A stretch of 32,224 bases of DNA from an uncultured Verrucomicrobiota bacterium (GCA_944389455.1 CALXMK010000027.1:1-32224); one strand, 5' to 3'; shown: positions 9,060-17,904, numbered from the stretch's first letter. The notes: a model not told the origin generated them from the sequence alone. Numbers and translations are program-made.

Positions 9060-9350
9060 AAATATTTTTGGATTAATATTGGAAGCGATATTTTTGAGGG
9101 GATATCGCTATCTTTTTATCCTACTTTTTACTTTCCTAAAAGTCGATAAAGGATTCATGATTTTATAAATCTCTTTTTAAAAATAAATTCTTTTTATCAA
9201 TATTTTTCTTTTTGGAGAACTTTTTTCGGCAGAAGAAGAAATTTGTATTTTCTTTTTTATAGAAAAATCAGGAGAAAAAATGAAAGAATAACAAAAAGAA
9301 AAAGGATTTTTATTCTTGAAACGGAAGAAACTATGGTTTAAAAAAACGCT
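9060..9350. other. Divergent AT-rich intergenic region with a perfect inverted repeat
   Basis: This lies between the minus-strand phosphodiesterase gene and the plus-strand nfeD-like gene, so it should contain both promoters. The one clear structure is an 8-bp perfect inverted repeat, AGCGATAT (9084-9091) and ATATCGCT (9102-9109), with a 10-base loop. It would sit in the leader of the minus-strand transcript about 25-50 bases before the start codon. It could be an operator, a leader hairpin or chance. No DnaA box or confident -35/-10 pair was found. Confidence 0.4.
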
Positions 9351-9824
9351 ATGTCTATCGCTATAGCAATAGGAGCGGGAATTATCCTTATTTTATTAGA
9401 AACGGTTTTACCGGGATTGATAGCTGGAATTTCCGGTGGATTTTTGATGGGATTGGGAATTTTTCTTTCTTTTCGAGATTATGGTACGGGGATTGGAATA
9501 GTGGTGCTGAGTGGTTCAATACTCTCTCTTATTATTATCGGAATAATCTGGTTAAAATATTTTCCTCAATCTTCATTTGCCAAAATATTTATCTCTGAAC
9601 GGTCTATAGGAGGAGATATCGGAGAGGAAGTTCCTTCGGAATTGATTGGCAAGGAAGGAATAGCAGTAACGCGGCTTTATTCTTGCGGAAAAGTTAAAGT
9701 GGGAAATGAGTTATTAGATGCAATTACAAACGGGGAGGGAATAGAAGCTGGCTCTCCTATTAAAATTATTGCAGTTGAAGGATTTAAAATTATTGTTCAA
9801 GAAATAATAAAAGAGGAAAATTGA
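9351..9824 (+). CDS. NfeD-like membrane protein with C-terminal OB fold
   Basis: The 157-residue protein has three hydrophobic segments (about 2-20, 22-41 and 47-68). After these comes a soluble NfeD-type OB domain with the typical pattern LIGKEGIAVTRL, then G-K-V-K-V-G, then a valine-rich end (about 102-155). NfeD proteins are membrane proteins usually paired with stomatin or a ClpP-class protease and thought to act in membrane-protein quality control. Neither partner is adjacent here, so this is a short, stand-alone form. It stops 8 bases before larE and appears to lead the plus-strand run to 14422. Confidence 0.85.
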   Translation: MSIAIAIGAGIILILLETVLPGLIAGISGGFLMGLGIFLSFRDYGTGIGIVVLSGSILSLIIIGIIWLKYFPQSSFAKIFISERSIGGDIGEEVPSELIGKEGIAVTRLYSCGKVKVGNELLDAITNGEGIEAGSPIKIIAVEGFKIIVQEIIKEEN

Positions 9825-9832
9825 TCCCTTAA

Positions 9833-10696
9833 ATGAAGGAATTGCTGGAAAGAATTAAGGAAAAATTAGCTTCTTATAAAAGTGCTTTAATTGCTTATAG
9901 CGGAGGAGTTGATTCAACTTTATTAGCTGTATTAGCGAAAAAAACACCCGGATTGAGAATGAAGGCAATAATGGAGGATTCTCCGAGTATGCCAAGAAGC
10001 GTCCGTACTAAAGCTATTGAACGAGCTCGGCAGCTGGATATTCCTTTAGAGATCCATCCATCCCGAGGTTTTTATAATTCGGAATATCAGGCTAATTCCC
10101 CTAATCGATGTTATATCTGCAAAAAGGATTTCTACTCGGATTTTCTGGAAGTAGCCCATCGGGAAAAGTATCTTTATTTGTTGGATGGTCTCAACGCAGA
10201 TGATAATTACGATTATCGGCCGGGGACAATAGCTGCCCGAGAGCTGAATGTAAGTTCTCCTTTTCAGGAATTAGGAATCAATAAAATTCAGATTAGGGCT
10301 TTATCTTCCGAATTAGGGCTGCCTACAGCGGCAGAACCGGCAATGGCTTGTTTGGCTTCAAGAATTCCATATGGAGAACCAATTACGGCAGAGAAATTGA
10401 GAATGATTGATGAGGCGGAAGAATTTCTTCATTTCATTGGTTTCAGAACATTGAGAGTAAGACATCATCAGTGCTCAACGGGATCATTAGCCCGAATTGA
10501 ATTGGGAGAAAACGAAATGGGAGAAATAAGCAAAAAGAAAGATGTTTTCCGGGAAATTGCCGAAAAATTTTATCAGATTGGTTATGTCCATTGTTGTTTG
10601 GATTTAGAAGGTTATCGAATGGGGAGTTTGAATCCTTTTGTCGGTTCTTTTTTGCAAAGAAAGGAAAGGAAATCTTCTTCTCCGACGGATGATTAG
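9833..10696 (+). CDS. larE: ATP-dependent sacrificial sulfur transferase LarE
   Basis: LarE adenylates and then sulfurates pyridinium dicarboxylate mononucleotide on the way to the nickel-pincer cofactor of lactate racemase and relatives. The 287-residue product has the PP-loop SGGVDST (23-29), a C-x-x-C pair at 93 and 96 (NRCYICK), and the conserved cysteine C173 in ACLASRIPYG, the position of the sacrificial cysteine in the Lactobacillus enzyme. No larA, larB or larC is in the window. It lies between an nfeD-like gene (8-base gap) and a TIM-barrel gene. Orphan LarE homologues may serve other sulfur-transfer reactions, so family membership is firmer than the pathway. Confidence 0.92.
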   Translation: MKELLERIKEKLASYKSALIAYSGGVDSTLLAVLAKKTPGLRMKAIMEDSPSMPRSVRTKAIERARQLDIPLEIHPSRGFYNSEYQANSPNRCYICKKDFYSDFLEVAHREKYLYLLDGLNADDNYDYRPGTIAARELNVSSPFQELGINKIQIRALSSELGLPTAAEPAMACLASRIPYGEPITAEKLRMIDEAEEFLHFIGFRTLRVRHHQCSTGSLARIELGENEMGEISKKKDVFREIAEKFYQIGYVHCCLDLEGYRMGSLNPFVGSFLQRKERKSSSPTDD

Positions 10697-10770
10697 TTGC
10701 ATCATGAGAAGAATTAAGGAATAATGGCAATTTGTATAACCTCTCCGATGGAGTGAGGGACTGAAATATT

Positions 10771-11685
10771 ATGTATTCATTATCAACTTGCTGGAATGCA
10801 AAGAGATTCACTGATGGACGTGCCATGCTGGAAGAAGTCCGTTCAATGGGATTTGAATATGCGGAATTAGGACATAACACACGGATTAGTTTGTTGGAAG
10901 GGATTCTGGACGCCGTAAAGAATAAAGTTATCAAAATCTCGAGTTTACATAACTTCTGCCCTCTGCCGGTGGGGGTTAATCATTCAGCACCAAATATTTT
11001 TCAATTCAGCTCAGATGATCCTCGAGAAAGAGATCGTGCGATAGCGCAGACAAAAAAAACATTGGAAATGGCGGCTCGACTGGAAGCTCCACTGATGGTA
11101 ACTCACTTTGGCTCAATAAAGATAGAAGATTACAAGGCGCGACTTAGACCATTGGTTTCAGCTCATATGCAAGGGACTCCTCGCTACGAGCGATTGCTAA
11201 TGGAAGTGAACGAGTATCTGGAGATGGCCAAAGAGGAATGGTTTGAACGTTCTTGCTCTGCTTTGGAAGAATTAGTGCCAGAAGCTAAAGCGCGTGGAGT
11301 TAAAATAGGAATTGAGAATCGAGAAGGACTTAATGAATTGCCTTTGGATGCGGATTTCCCTGCTCTGATGGAACGTTTTCCCCAGTCGGAAGTTGTCTAT
11401 TGGCATGATACTGGACACGCACAGATTAAAGAAAATTATGGTTTTATCAATCATTATTTGCATCTCGATAATATGAAGGACCGTATGTATGGAACACATA
11501 TCCATGACTGTGCGTATCCCGAAGGAGATCATTGTCCTCCGGGAGAAGGTGATTTAGATTTTGCTCAGCTTAAGGAGTTAATTCTCCCTACTCATCTGAA
11601 GGTTTTGGAAATGAATCCGCGAGTGGAAGCTGAAGCTCTTAAGAAAGGCTTTATTTACATTAAGTCTGTTTGGGGAGAGGAATAG
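10771..11685 (+). CDS. Sugar phosphate isomerase/epimerase-like TIM-barrel protein
   Basis: The 304-residue product matches the xylose isomerase-like TIM barrel / AP endonuclease 2 fold. Strand-end motifs include GFEYAELG (about 28-35), a SSLHNFCP stretch near 57, PLMVTHFGS (about 108), KIGIENREG (about 175), YWHDTGHAQ (about 210), GTHIHD (about 237) and a final EMNP. The conserved E, H and D positions fit the usual divalent-metal site. The start ATG follows a GGAG/AGGG-rich stretch about 10 bases upstream. It is 74 bases after larE and 10 bases before the flippase-like gene. The exact substrate cannot be told from sequence. Confidence 0.82.
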   Translation: MYSLSTCWNAKRFTDGRAMLEEVRSMGFEYAELGHNTRISLLEGILDAVKNKVIKISSLHNFCPLPVGVNHSAPNIFQFSSDDPRERDRAIAQTKKTLEMAARLEAPLMVTHFGSIKIEDYKARLRPLVSAHMQGTPRYERLLMEVNEYLEMAKEEWFERSCSALEELVPEAKARGVKIGIENREGLNELPLDADFPALMERFPQSEVVYWHDTGHAQIKENYGFINHYLHLDNMKDRMYGTHIHDCAYPEGDHCPPGEGDLDFAQLKELILPTHLKVLEMNPRVEAEALKKGFIYIKSVWGEE

Positions 11686-11695
11686 CAGGATAAGA

Positions 11696-12814
11696 GTGAG
11701 TTTACTAAGATCCATTTTGCTGAAAAGCGCCAAGATACTGATCACATTATTATTGTTAATCTGGATCTTGCACGTGATTTTTATGGAACAGGGTGCGAAG
11801 GCTGCTCTGCAGATGGGGAGCAATTGGGAAGAGCTTACTCGCTGGGAACAATGGGGAATTGCCTGGTTTTACGGTCCTCCTGTTCTATGGGAAGTCTTTC
11901 GAACAATTTCCCCTTGGGGATTTTTATTCTCACTCCTTTGTGTGGGCATGACGGTTGTTTTGGGTGCTTGGCGTTGGTATTTGCTGCTCAAAGCGCAGCA
12001 TGCGGGAATTTCATTCTGGCGAACTTTTGAAATTACAATGATTGGCCAGTTTTTTAATAGTTTTTTGTTGGGAGCTACGGGAGGAGATATTCTCAAAGCA
12101 TGGTATGGAATGGGAGATGCTAAAAATCAGCGTACGGAGGTTATTACTACGGTTATAGGAGATCGATTGGTTGGATTGCTCTCGATGCTTTTTTTTACAA
12201 TTATTTTTATTCTTCCTAATCTGGAATTGCTACTTGCGGATAAAAGGCGGATAATCCTGATTCTTTTTACGATGGGGATGTTTTTCTGCTGTTTAATTTT
12301 TCTTGTTATGGCCGGTAGCCGCGGATTATTGAGTAAAATATTGAACTATCTGCCAAAGATGCACAAGATAGAACGGGCATTGGAAGCATGTGATAAAATG
12401 TTTCGGCATCGCGTAGTTTTGGCTGAGGTGTTTCTAATCTCAATGGTACTTAATGTATTTTGTATCTTACAGTTTTTTATTATTGCCTATGATTTGCAAA
12501 TTTCTATACGAGCCATTCAGCTGGCGTTGATTGTGCCGATGATTATTTGTATTTCATCTTTACCGATTACTCCCAGTGGGTTAGGAGTGAGAGAGAATCT
12601 CTATGTCATTATTTTAGGAGGTCCCTTATTGCAGATAGAACCGGCTCAAGCCTTAGCTCTATCATTAGTTGCTTATATGGGATATCTTTGTTGGAGTGCC
12701 TTAGGAGCTTTTTTTTACTTACTTTGCCGTCAAGGTATTCATCATAAAATTGAATTTGCTTCAACGCAAGATAGGCAGTCTGAATCAAGTAGAAAAATTG
12801 AATCGGCAAAATAA
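11696..12814 (+). CDS. Flippase-like integral membrane protein (lysylphosphatidylglycerol synthase TM / UPF0104 family)
   Basis: The 372-residue protein starts at GTG, with AGGA 5 bases before it. It has about eight hydrophobic segments, and the family pattern appears as GQFFNSFLLGATGGDILKAW (about 116-135), TTVIGDRLVGL (about 150) and SLPITPSGLGVREN (about 290-303). This domain is shared with the flippase part of MprF and with many stand-alone proteins of unknown lipid substrate. A soluble polar tail of about 25 residues ends it. It is co-directional and tightly spaced with the TIM-barrel gene (10 bases) and the sialate O-acetylesterase, so an operon is likely. Lipid or lipid-linked sugar translocation is an inference. 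Confidence 0.82.
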   Translation: MSLLRSILLKSAKILITLLLLIWILHVIFMEQGAKAALQMGSNWEELTRWEQWGIAWFYGPPVLWEVFRTISPWGFLFSLLCVGMTVVLGAWRWYLLLKAQHAGISFWRTFEITMIGQFFNSFLLGATGGDILKAWYGMGDAKNQRTEVITTVIGDRLVGLLSMLFFTIIFILPNLELLLADKRRIILILFTMGMFFCCLIFLVMAGSRGLLSKILNYLPKMHKIERALEACDKMFRHRVVLAEVFLISMVLNVFCILQFFIIAYDLQISIRAIQLALIVPMIICISSLPITPSGLGVRENLYVIILGGPLLQIEPAQALALSLVAYMGYLCWSALGAFFYLLCRQGIHHKIEFASTQDRQSESSRKIESAK

Positions 12815-12922
12815 CTTTATACCGAGTTTTAAAGGAGTGGGAATTTGCGGAAAGGAAAAAGCACTTTCCTTCTTGAAAGAAAAGAAGAAAATCAATATAA
12901 TGCATCGCGTAGCGATTCATTT

Positions 12923-14422
12923 ATGAATAGAACAACTTTTCAAAAAATTGCAGTGGCGGTGGTCATTGGAGGAACCTTGACTGCGGCACAGGCTCAGAGT
13001 CGTCCTCAGACTCAGATGCCTTTTCTTCATCCCCTTTTTTCCAATCATGCTGTTTTACAACGTGATTTAGAAGTTCCAGTATGGGGATGGGCTGATCCGG
13101 GAACCGATGTGACGGTAGAATTCGCCGGGCAAAAAGTCACAGCTAAGGCTGGAAATGATGGCAAATGGATGCTTAAACTAGGCAAAATGGGGATCTCGGC
13201 TGAACCAAGAACTATGAAAGTGACTGGTACCGCCAATAACTTGACTCAGACTGTAGAAGCTAAAGATATTCTGGTGGGTGATGTGTGGTTTTGTTCTGGT
13301 CAGTCTAATATGGAAATGGGCATGAAGCTATGTAATGCCCAAGCCGATATAGATGCCGCTAATTACCCCACGTTGAGACTGTTGATGGTCCCACACAGTG
13401 TCCAATATCAGCCTCAACAGACAGCAGTCATGAGTTGGGAAGCTTGTACTCCTCAAGTTCTGGAGAACAAAGGAGTTTGGGGAGGTTATTCCGCAACGGC
13501 TTTCTATTTTGGACGGGAGCTTAATCAGACGCTGAATATTCCCATTGGATTGATTCATAGTTCATGGGGAGGCACTTTGGCCGAAGCATGGACCAGTGCT
13601 GAAGGACTGAAACCTCTGAAAGATTTTGATGAACGTCTGAAAAATGCTAAATCACAAATTGAAAAGGATCCCGGTAATCCGCATGTTTGTACGGCTCTCT
13701 ATAATGGAATGGTGACGCCTGTGATTCCTTACGGAATTATGGGAACTATCTGGTATCAGGGATGTTCCAATGCCGATAGAGCATGGCAGTATCGTTCATT
13801 GCTGTCGGCTATGATCAAGGATTGGCGTAACTCTTTCCAAACAGGAGACTTCCCTTTCATTATTGTACAATTGGCCTCTTTTATGCCGAGCAGTCCTGAG
13901 CCACGTGAACACGCCTGGGCAGAGATTCGTGAATCTCAAGCCTATGTAGCCGAAACGGTTCCTAATTGCGGCTTGGCGGTAACAATAGATATCGGTGATG
14001 TTAATGACATTCATCCTAAGAATAAAGCGGATGTAGGCCGTCGTCTCGCCTATTGGGCTCTAGCCAATACTTATGCTAAACGCGGAATGGCATTTTCAGG
14101 GCCCGTTTACAAGAAGATGAGTATTGTCGATGGGACTATCCGATTAGAGTTTGATTATGATTGTGGTGGTTTGGTTGCTAGAGGGAATGATGGAGTTCTG
14201 ACAGGATTTGCCGTTGCGGGTGAAGATAAAAAATTCCATTGGGCCAAAGCGATTATTCAAGATGATACTATTCTGCTTTATTCTCCTGAAGTTCCAAATC
14301 CGGTTGCCGCGCGTTATGCCTGGGATACCTCGCCTGTTTGCAATCTCTATAATAAGGCGGGATTGCCTGCGGGGCCTTTCCGTACAGACGATTGGCCGCT
14401 GACAACAAAGGATAAAAAATAA
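12923..14422 (+). CDS. Secreted sialate O-acetylesterase-like SGNH esterase
   Basis: Starting at the ATG, the product is 499 residues with a clear signal peptide (MNRTTFQK, hydrophobic core, AAQAQS cut site near 24). Family features are the N-terminal strand region HPLFSNHAVLQRD, the catalytic serine S128 in FCSGQSNMEMG, a WYQGCSNA block, and the D362-H364 pair in NDIHPKN completing the SGNH triad. These enzymes remove O-acetyl esters from sialic acids or from acetylated plant glycans. An alternative TTG start at 12845 has a much better ribosome binding site (GGAG, 7 bases upstream) but would put 26 polar residues before the signal peptide. A terminator-like hairpin follows the stop. Confidence 0.9.
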   Translation: MNRTTFQKIAVAVVIGGTLTAAQAQSRPQTQMPFLHPLFSNHAVLQRDLEVPVWGWADPGTDVTVEFAGQKVTAKAGNDGKWMLKLGKMGISAEPRTMKVTGTANNLTQTVEAKDILVGDVWFCSGQSNMEMGMKLCNAQADIDAANYPTLRLLMVPHSVQYQPQQTAVMSWEACTPQVLENKGVWGGYSATAFYFGRELNQTLNIPIGLIHSSWGGTLAEAWTSAEGLKPLKDFDERLKNAKSQIEKDPGNPHVCTALYNGMVTPVIPYGIMGTIWYQGCSNADRAWQYRSLLSAMIKDWRNSFQTGDFPFIIVQLASFMPSSPEPREHAWAEIRESQAYVAETVPNCGLAVTIDIGDVNDIHPKNKADVGRRLAYWALANTYAKRGMAFSGPVYKKMSIVDGTIRLEFDYDCGGLVARGNDGVLTGFAVAGEDKKFHWAKAIIQDDTILLYSPEVPNPVAARYAWDTSPVCNLYNKAGLPAGPFRTDDWPLTTKDKK

Positions 14423-14730
14423 TTCTCCTTTTAATATTCTGAAAGAGTCAAGTGAAGACGGTTTTCCTGTTTGGAAGTAGTCTAGGAAAAAGCTTGGCTC
14501 AAAAACAAAACAGCCGCGCCAGGTTAATATGCCAGGTGCGGTTGTTCTGTTTTCTGAGGTAGACTGAATCAAATTTTGGCCCTTTCTCCCCTATTCAAAA
14601 TAAGAGATTTTTATCGGAGCGAAGTTTCTCTTTTTCATTTTGCGAAGGTTAATTATTCTTATAAACTCCGTCTTCTTTAGGAGTGGAATTGACTTGAGAG
14701 ATTTAAAAAAAAACAGATAATAGATATTGT
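14423..14730. other. Intergenic region after the esterase gene
   Basis: The 308-base gap holds the terminator-like hairpin listed at 14509-14546 and, after it, AT-rich DNA that should include the antiporter promoter. No convincing small gene, tRNA or other structure was seen; the reverse-strand frames here lack recognisable content. Confidence 0.5.
14509..14550 (+). terminator. Rho-independent terminator-like hairpin after the esterase gene
   Basis: A 12-bp stem pairs 14509-14520 (AACAGCCGCGCC) with 14535-14546 (GGTGCGGTTGTT), including two G-U pairs, around a 14-base loop. A short CTGTTTT follows, so the U-tract is imperfect. Position about 90 bases after the stop codon supports a terminator. 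Confidence 0.65.
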
Positions 14731-16050
14731 ATGCTGAATAATGCACTATTCGCAGCAGGTTCAGCACAGGAACTTGTAATTCATCCATGGCTGATATTAC
14801 CTTTTGTCCTGCTGCTTCTTTCAATAGCGTTAATACCTCTCATCAATTCTAAGTGGTGGGAAAAGTATTATTGGTTGGTTTCAGTGGGATTGGGAGCTTT
14901 TGTCCTTTGCTACTATCTATTTATTTTCAAAGCGCCAGTCAAAATGCTGCATGTGGCGCATGAATATATTAGTTTTATTGTATTAATAGGTTCCCTTTTT
15001 GTGGTTTCTGGGGGAATTCATATTTCTACCAAGGGACAAGCTAAACCGCTGATTAATTGCATTTTCCTTTTTGCGGGTTCTATTTTGGCAAACTTGGTCG
15101 GAACGACAGGTGCTTCCATGCTGATGATTCGTCCATGGATTAGAATGAATCGCAGACGTATCACGGGATTTCATATTGTCTTTTTTATTTTTATTGTCAG
15201 CAATATTGCAGGTGCTTTGACTCCGATTGGGGACCCTCCTCTTTTCTTAGGCTTTTTGCGTGGAGTCCCCTTTTGGTGGATATTGGAACATTGTTGGACG
15301 GGATGGTTAATAGCGGTTTTACTTGTATTGGCTATTTTCTATGTTATTGATTTACTTAATTATAGAAAGGCCATGCGAAATATAAAGGAAGTCCCTAATG
15401 ATGAGGATGAAAAAATCAGTGTAACAGGATTACCCAACCTCTTCTTTTTGTTGATGATTCTTTGTGCTGTATTTATTGAAAATCCCCTTTTCCTGCGAGA
15501 ATCGTTGATGGTTTTGGCGGCAGTAGGTTCTTATCTGACAACTTCACGGCAAGTTCATGAAAGAAATGATTTTACTTTTGGACCGATTAAAGAGGTGGCC
15601 TGGCTTTTTGCCGGGATATTTTTGACGATGACGCCTGCCTTAGCGTATCTGGGAACCCATGCGGCGTCATTTGGGATTGATTCTCCTATAAAGTTCTTCT
15701 GGTGTACAGGAGCTCTTTCCGGATTTCTAGATAATGCTCCCACCTATCTGACATTCCTTGCCACAGCTATGGGATTGTATGATATGGATGTGGGCAGCAA
15801 ACAGGAGGTTTTAGCTTTTGTGGGAGAGCATGGGCATCACCTAATTGCCATTTCACTGGGAGCGGTTTTCTTTGGAGCGATGACTTATATTGGTAATGGT
15901 CCCAATTTTATGGTTAAATCGATTGCAGATCGGGCGGGAATTCATATGCCTACTTTCTTTGGATATTTGCTGAAGTATTCAATTCCTATTTTAATCCCGG
16001 TATTCTTGCTAATTACAATTCTCTTTTTCTCTCCATGGGCGATTTTCTAA
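14731..16050 (+). CDS. NhaD-like sodium:proton antiporter (citrate transporter / IT superfamily)
   Basis: The 439-residue inner-membrane protein has about a dozen hydrophobic segments. Conserved re-entrant motifs of the NhaD/ArsB/CitM group are present: NLVGTTGASMLMIRP (about 113-128), NIAGALTPIGDPPLFLGFLRG (about 152-172), LSGFLDNAPTYLTFLA (about 330) and GAMTYIGNGPNFMVKS (about 381). NhaD members exchange Na+ for H+ and help in pH and salt homeostasis; the closely similar motif set leaves other ions or dicarboxylates possible. It is a single-gene unit between two terminators. Confidence 0.85.
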   Translation: MLNNALFAAGSAQELVIHPWLILPFVLLLLSIALIPLINSKWWEKYYWLVSVGLGAFVLCYYLFIFKAPVKMLHVAHEYISFIVLIGSLFVVSGGIHISTKGQAKPLINCIFLFAGSILANLVGTTGASMLMIRPWIRMNRRRITGFHIVFFIFIVSNIAGALTPIGDPPLFLGFLRGVPFWWILEHCWTGWLIAVLLVLAIFYVIDLLNYRKAMRNIKEVPNDEDEKISVTGLPNLFFLLMILCAVFIENPLFLRESLMVLAAVGSYLTTSRQVHERNDFTFGPIKEVAWLFAGIFLTMTPALAYLGTHAASFGIDSPIKFFWCTGALSGFLDNAPTYLTFLATAMGLYDMDVGSKQEVLAFVGEHGHHLIAISLGAVFFGAMTYIGNGPNFMVKSIADRAGIHMPTFFGYLLKYSIPILIPVFLLITILFFSPWAIF

Positions 16051-16105
16051 TCGATTTATGCTGGGAGAAGATTAGACTTGGCAATTAGGAAAAGTATAAA
16101 TTAAC

Positions 16106-16143
16106 AAAAGCCGTCTCTGACAAAAAGTTCAGAGACGGTTTTT
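16106..16143 (+). terminator. Strong bidirectional terminator
   Basis: A perfect 10-bp stem, CCGTCTCTGA (16111-16120) with TCAGAGACGG (16129-16138), and an 8-base loop are flanked by AAAA on the left and TTTTT on the right. It lies between the convergent antiporter (plus) and amidase (minus) genes and should stop transcription from both sides. Confidence 0.9.
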
Positions 16144-16186
16144 GTATTGGAATCAAGTTCTGATTAGGGAGATTTGCCGTAGGGAA

Positions 16187-17317
16187 TTAGAGTTTATCAA
16201 TTTGAGTAATATTGCGTCTGGAATTTGAAGAAGAAGAAAGAGAGTCGCTTTTACTGGAGGAAATGGATTTGTTGTAATTCAATATTCCTTCTGCGATAGC
16301 ATTGGCTATTTTTTTACGCTCGGAGGTAGATAACAGTTTCTTTTGATCCGATTTGTTGCTGATAAAACCGGCTTCTACCAAAACGGCAGGCATCTTTGTA
16401 TTGATGAGAACAGCCAGCCGATCACGGCGGACTCCACGATCCGTCATGCGGGTTTGATCGACAAGTTCTTTCTGAATGTGATAAGCCAGTAGGGAGTTAT
16501 AAGCGTCATAGGCATTACCGGCAGTGCGGGCTCTGCTTCCGGAACGATCTGGATTGGTAGAACGAGCGCCGGAAGGAGTAGTTGTAAAAACTTCAACTCC
16601 GTTAGCTTTGGAAGAAGCGGCAGAATTGAGATGGATACTGACAAAGAGATTGGCATTCTGCTTTGAAGCATAGGCAGGACGTTCTGAAAGCCCCATATAT
16701 TTGTCACTGGAGCGGGTCATGACAACTTTAATTCCATTGTTTTCAAGAATGCGTTTGACCTCTTGAGCAATCAGCAGAACATATGTTTTTTCCTGCATTT
16801 TGCCGGAGACGGCGCCGGGTTGTTTTCCTCCGTGTCCTGGATCTAGAGCGACGATTTTGACTTGAGAGCGAGCTTTAGGCTTGAGAATAGCTTCCAGACA
16901 GGTGGAGATATCCTGCTGGTGCATATACATAGTTCCATTGGCGCTTTTAATCGGATAGGAAATCCAAAAAGAGATATCATTAATAGTGACTTTTTGAGAT
17001 TCGGCCTCAAAAGAGACTACATCCGAGGCTGTGTAGAGATTCATTTTCTTATCTTTTTGAACCCAGCGAGAGCGCAGTTTGTATTGCTTTCCCCAAGTCA
17101 CAATATTTTTGTAGTTGCTGGGAACTTTGACTATCGTTTTAGGATTGGGACTGGCGTCTGGAAGACTTTCAGGGTTAGCACAGGCAGAGAAAAAGATTGA
17201 TCCCAAGAAAAAACAGCAGAGAAAAACAAGATGGAATACTTGTTTGAGATTCATTCGATAGAGTCGTTTGTGTTGTTTGAGATAGGAATTCATAAGGGCT
17301 ACGATAAAGAGAATCAT
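16187..17317 (-). CDS. N-acetylmuramoyl-L-alanine amidase (Amidase_3), likely envelope-anchored
   Basis: A zinc amidase that cleaves the bond between N-acetylmuramic acid and the stem peptide, used in cell separation and wall turnover. The catalytic domain (about 153-345) has the zinc ligands H162 (DPGHGG), E176 (MQEKT) and H229 (SIHLNS) and the catalytic glutamate E315 (VLVEAGFIS). Before it, residues about 70-148 resemble a small copper-amine-oxidase-N-like domain. A hydrophobic segment with FFSAC at 42-46 is lipobox-like, so it may be a lipoprotein; LspA is encoded at 6132. The ATG overlaps the upstream stop (TAATG), suggesting coupled translation; an internal ATG at codon 22 would give a more standard signal peptide. 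The tail is serine-rich. Confidence 0.92.
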   Translation of the reverse strand: MILFIVALMNSYLKQHKRLYRMNLKQVFHLVFLCCFFLGSIFFSACANPESLPDASPNPKTIVKVPSNYKNIVTWGKQYKLRSRWVQKDKKMNLYTASDVVSFEAESQKVTINDISFWISYPIKSANGTMYMHQQDISTCLEAILKPKARSQVKIVALDPGHGGKQPGAVSGKMQEKTYVLLIAQEVKRILENNGIKVVMTRSSDKYMGLSERPAYASKQNANLFVSIHLNSAASSKANGVEVFTTTPSGARSTNPDRSGSRARTAGNAYDAYNSLLAYHIQKELVDQTRMTDRGVRRDRLAVLINTKMPAVLVEAGFISNKSDQKKLLSTSERKKIANAIAEGILNYNKSISSSKSDSLSSSSNSRRNITQIDKL

Positions 17318-17904
17318 TAGACGGTAAAGAGAAGGAGTTTTTCTCGGAGTTGTTCATCCCAGCGGCTGATATAGCTTAAGGATCGATAGAGTTCTTCAAG
17401 TCTCTCAAGAGGAATCTCTTTTTCTGGTATGGAATTCATTGCTTTGAGCTCTTCTTCGATTTGTGAGCGGAGGCTAAAAAGCTTTTTCTGCAAAGTGGTT
17501 AATTTGTCTATTTGAGTGAGCGATTCGGCAAAGCGCTTTGCTTTAAGGATGGGAGAGTCTTCTTGAGGAGCTGTCTGGAGGAAAGCATCGGCAGAGGCAA
17601 GCGTTTGGGCCATTTCCATGAAGAGCTCACCGTAACCGGGAGGAATTCGCTGAATATCGGTTACTTGTTTGCCGGAGATGAGTTCAATCAGATGTAGAAT
17701 CCGGCTGCGGTTGGAACTGAGATTCTGATAGGCGGTATTGAGCAAGGCATATTTCTCTGTTCGGAGGGAGTGTTCTTCCGGTGTATCATGAGGAAATTTA
17801 TCTGGATGAGCCTGAGCGGTTAATTCCATAAATTTGTTTTTCAATTCATCGGGATCCAGCCAGGGAAGACGCGGTTGGGCAAGTAATTTAAAATAGTCGG
17901 TCAT
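17317..17904 (-). CDS. J-domain protein resembling the HscB co-chaperone
   Basis: The 195-residue product has an N-terminal J domain with the HPDK motif at 33-36, followed by a helical C-terminal region (about 100-190), the overall layout and size of HscB, which brings the scaffold IscU to the chaperone HscA in Fe-S cluster assembly. The linker sequence is not strongly HscB-like and no isc genes are nearby, so a different J-protein role is possible. Its stop overlaps the start of the amidase gene by one base; the two form a unit transcribed away from the MATE gene. Confidence 0.78.
   Translation of the reverse strand: MTDYFKLLAQPRLPWLDPDELKNKFMELTAQAHPDKFPHDTPEEHSLRTEKYALLNTAYQNLSSNRSRILHLIELISGKQVTDIQRIPPGYGELFMEMAQTLASADAFLQTAPQEDSPILKAKRFAESLTQIDKLTTLQKKLFSLRSQIEEELKAMNSIPEKEIPLERLEELYRSLSYISRWDEQLREKLLLFTV

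Noticed and set aside
10443..10934. 163-codon minus-strand frame across the larE end and TIM-barrel start
   Set aside because: It overlaps two recognised plus-strand genes and has no motifs.
13902..13907. CACGTG cores at 13902, 24888 and 11771 considered as further parS sites
   Set aside because: The flanks do not match the TGTT and AACA arms, and all three lie inside genes.
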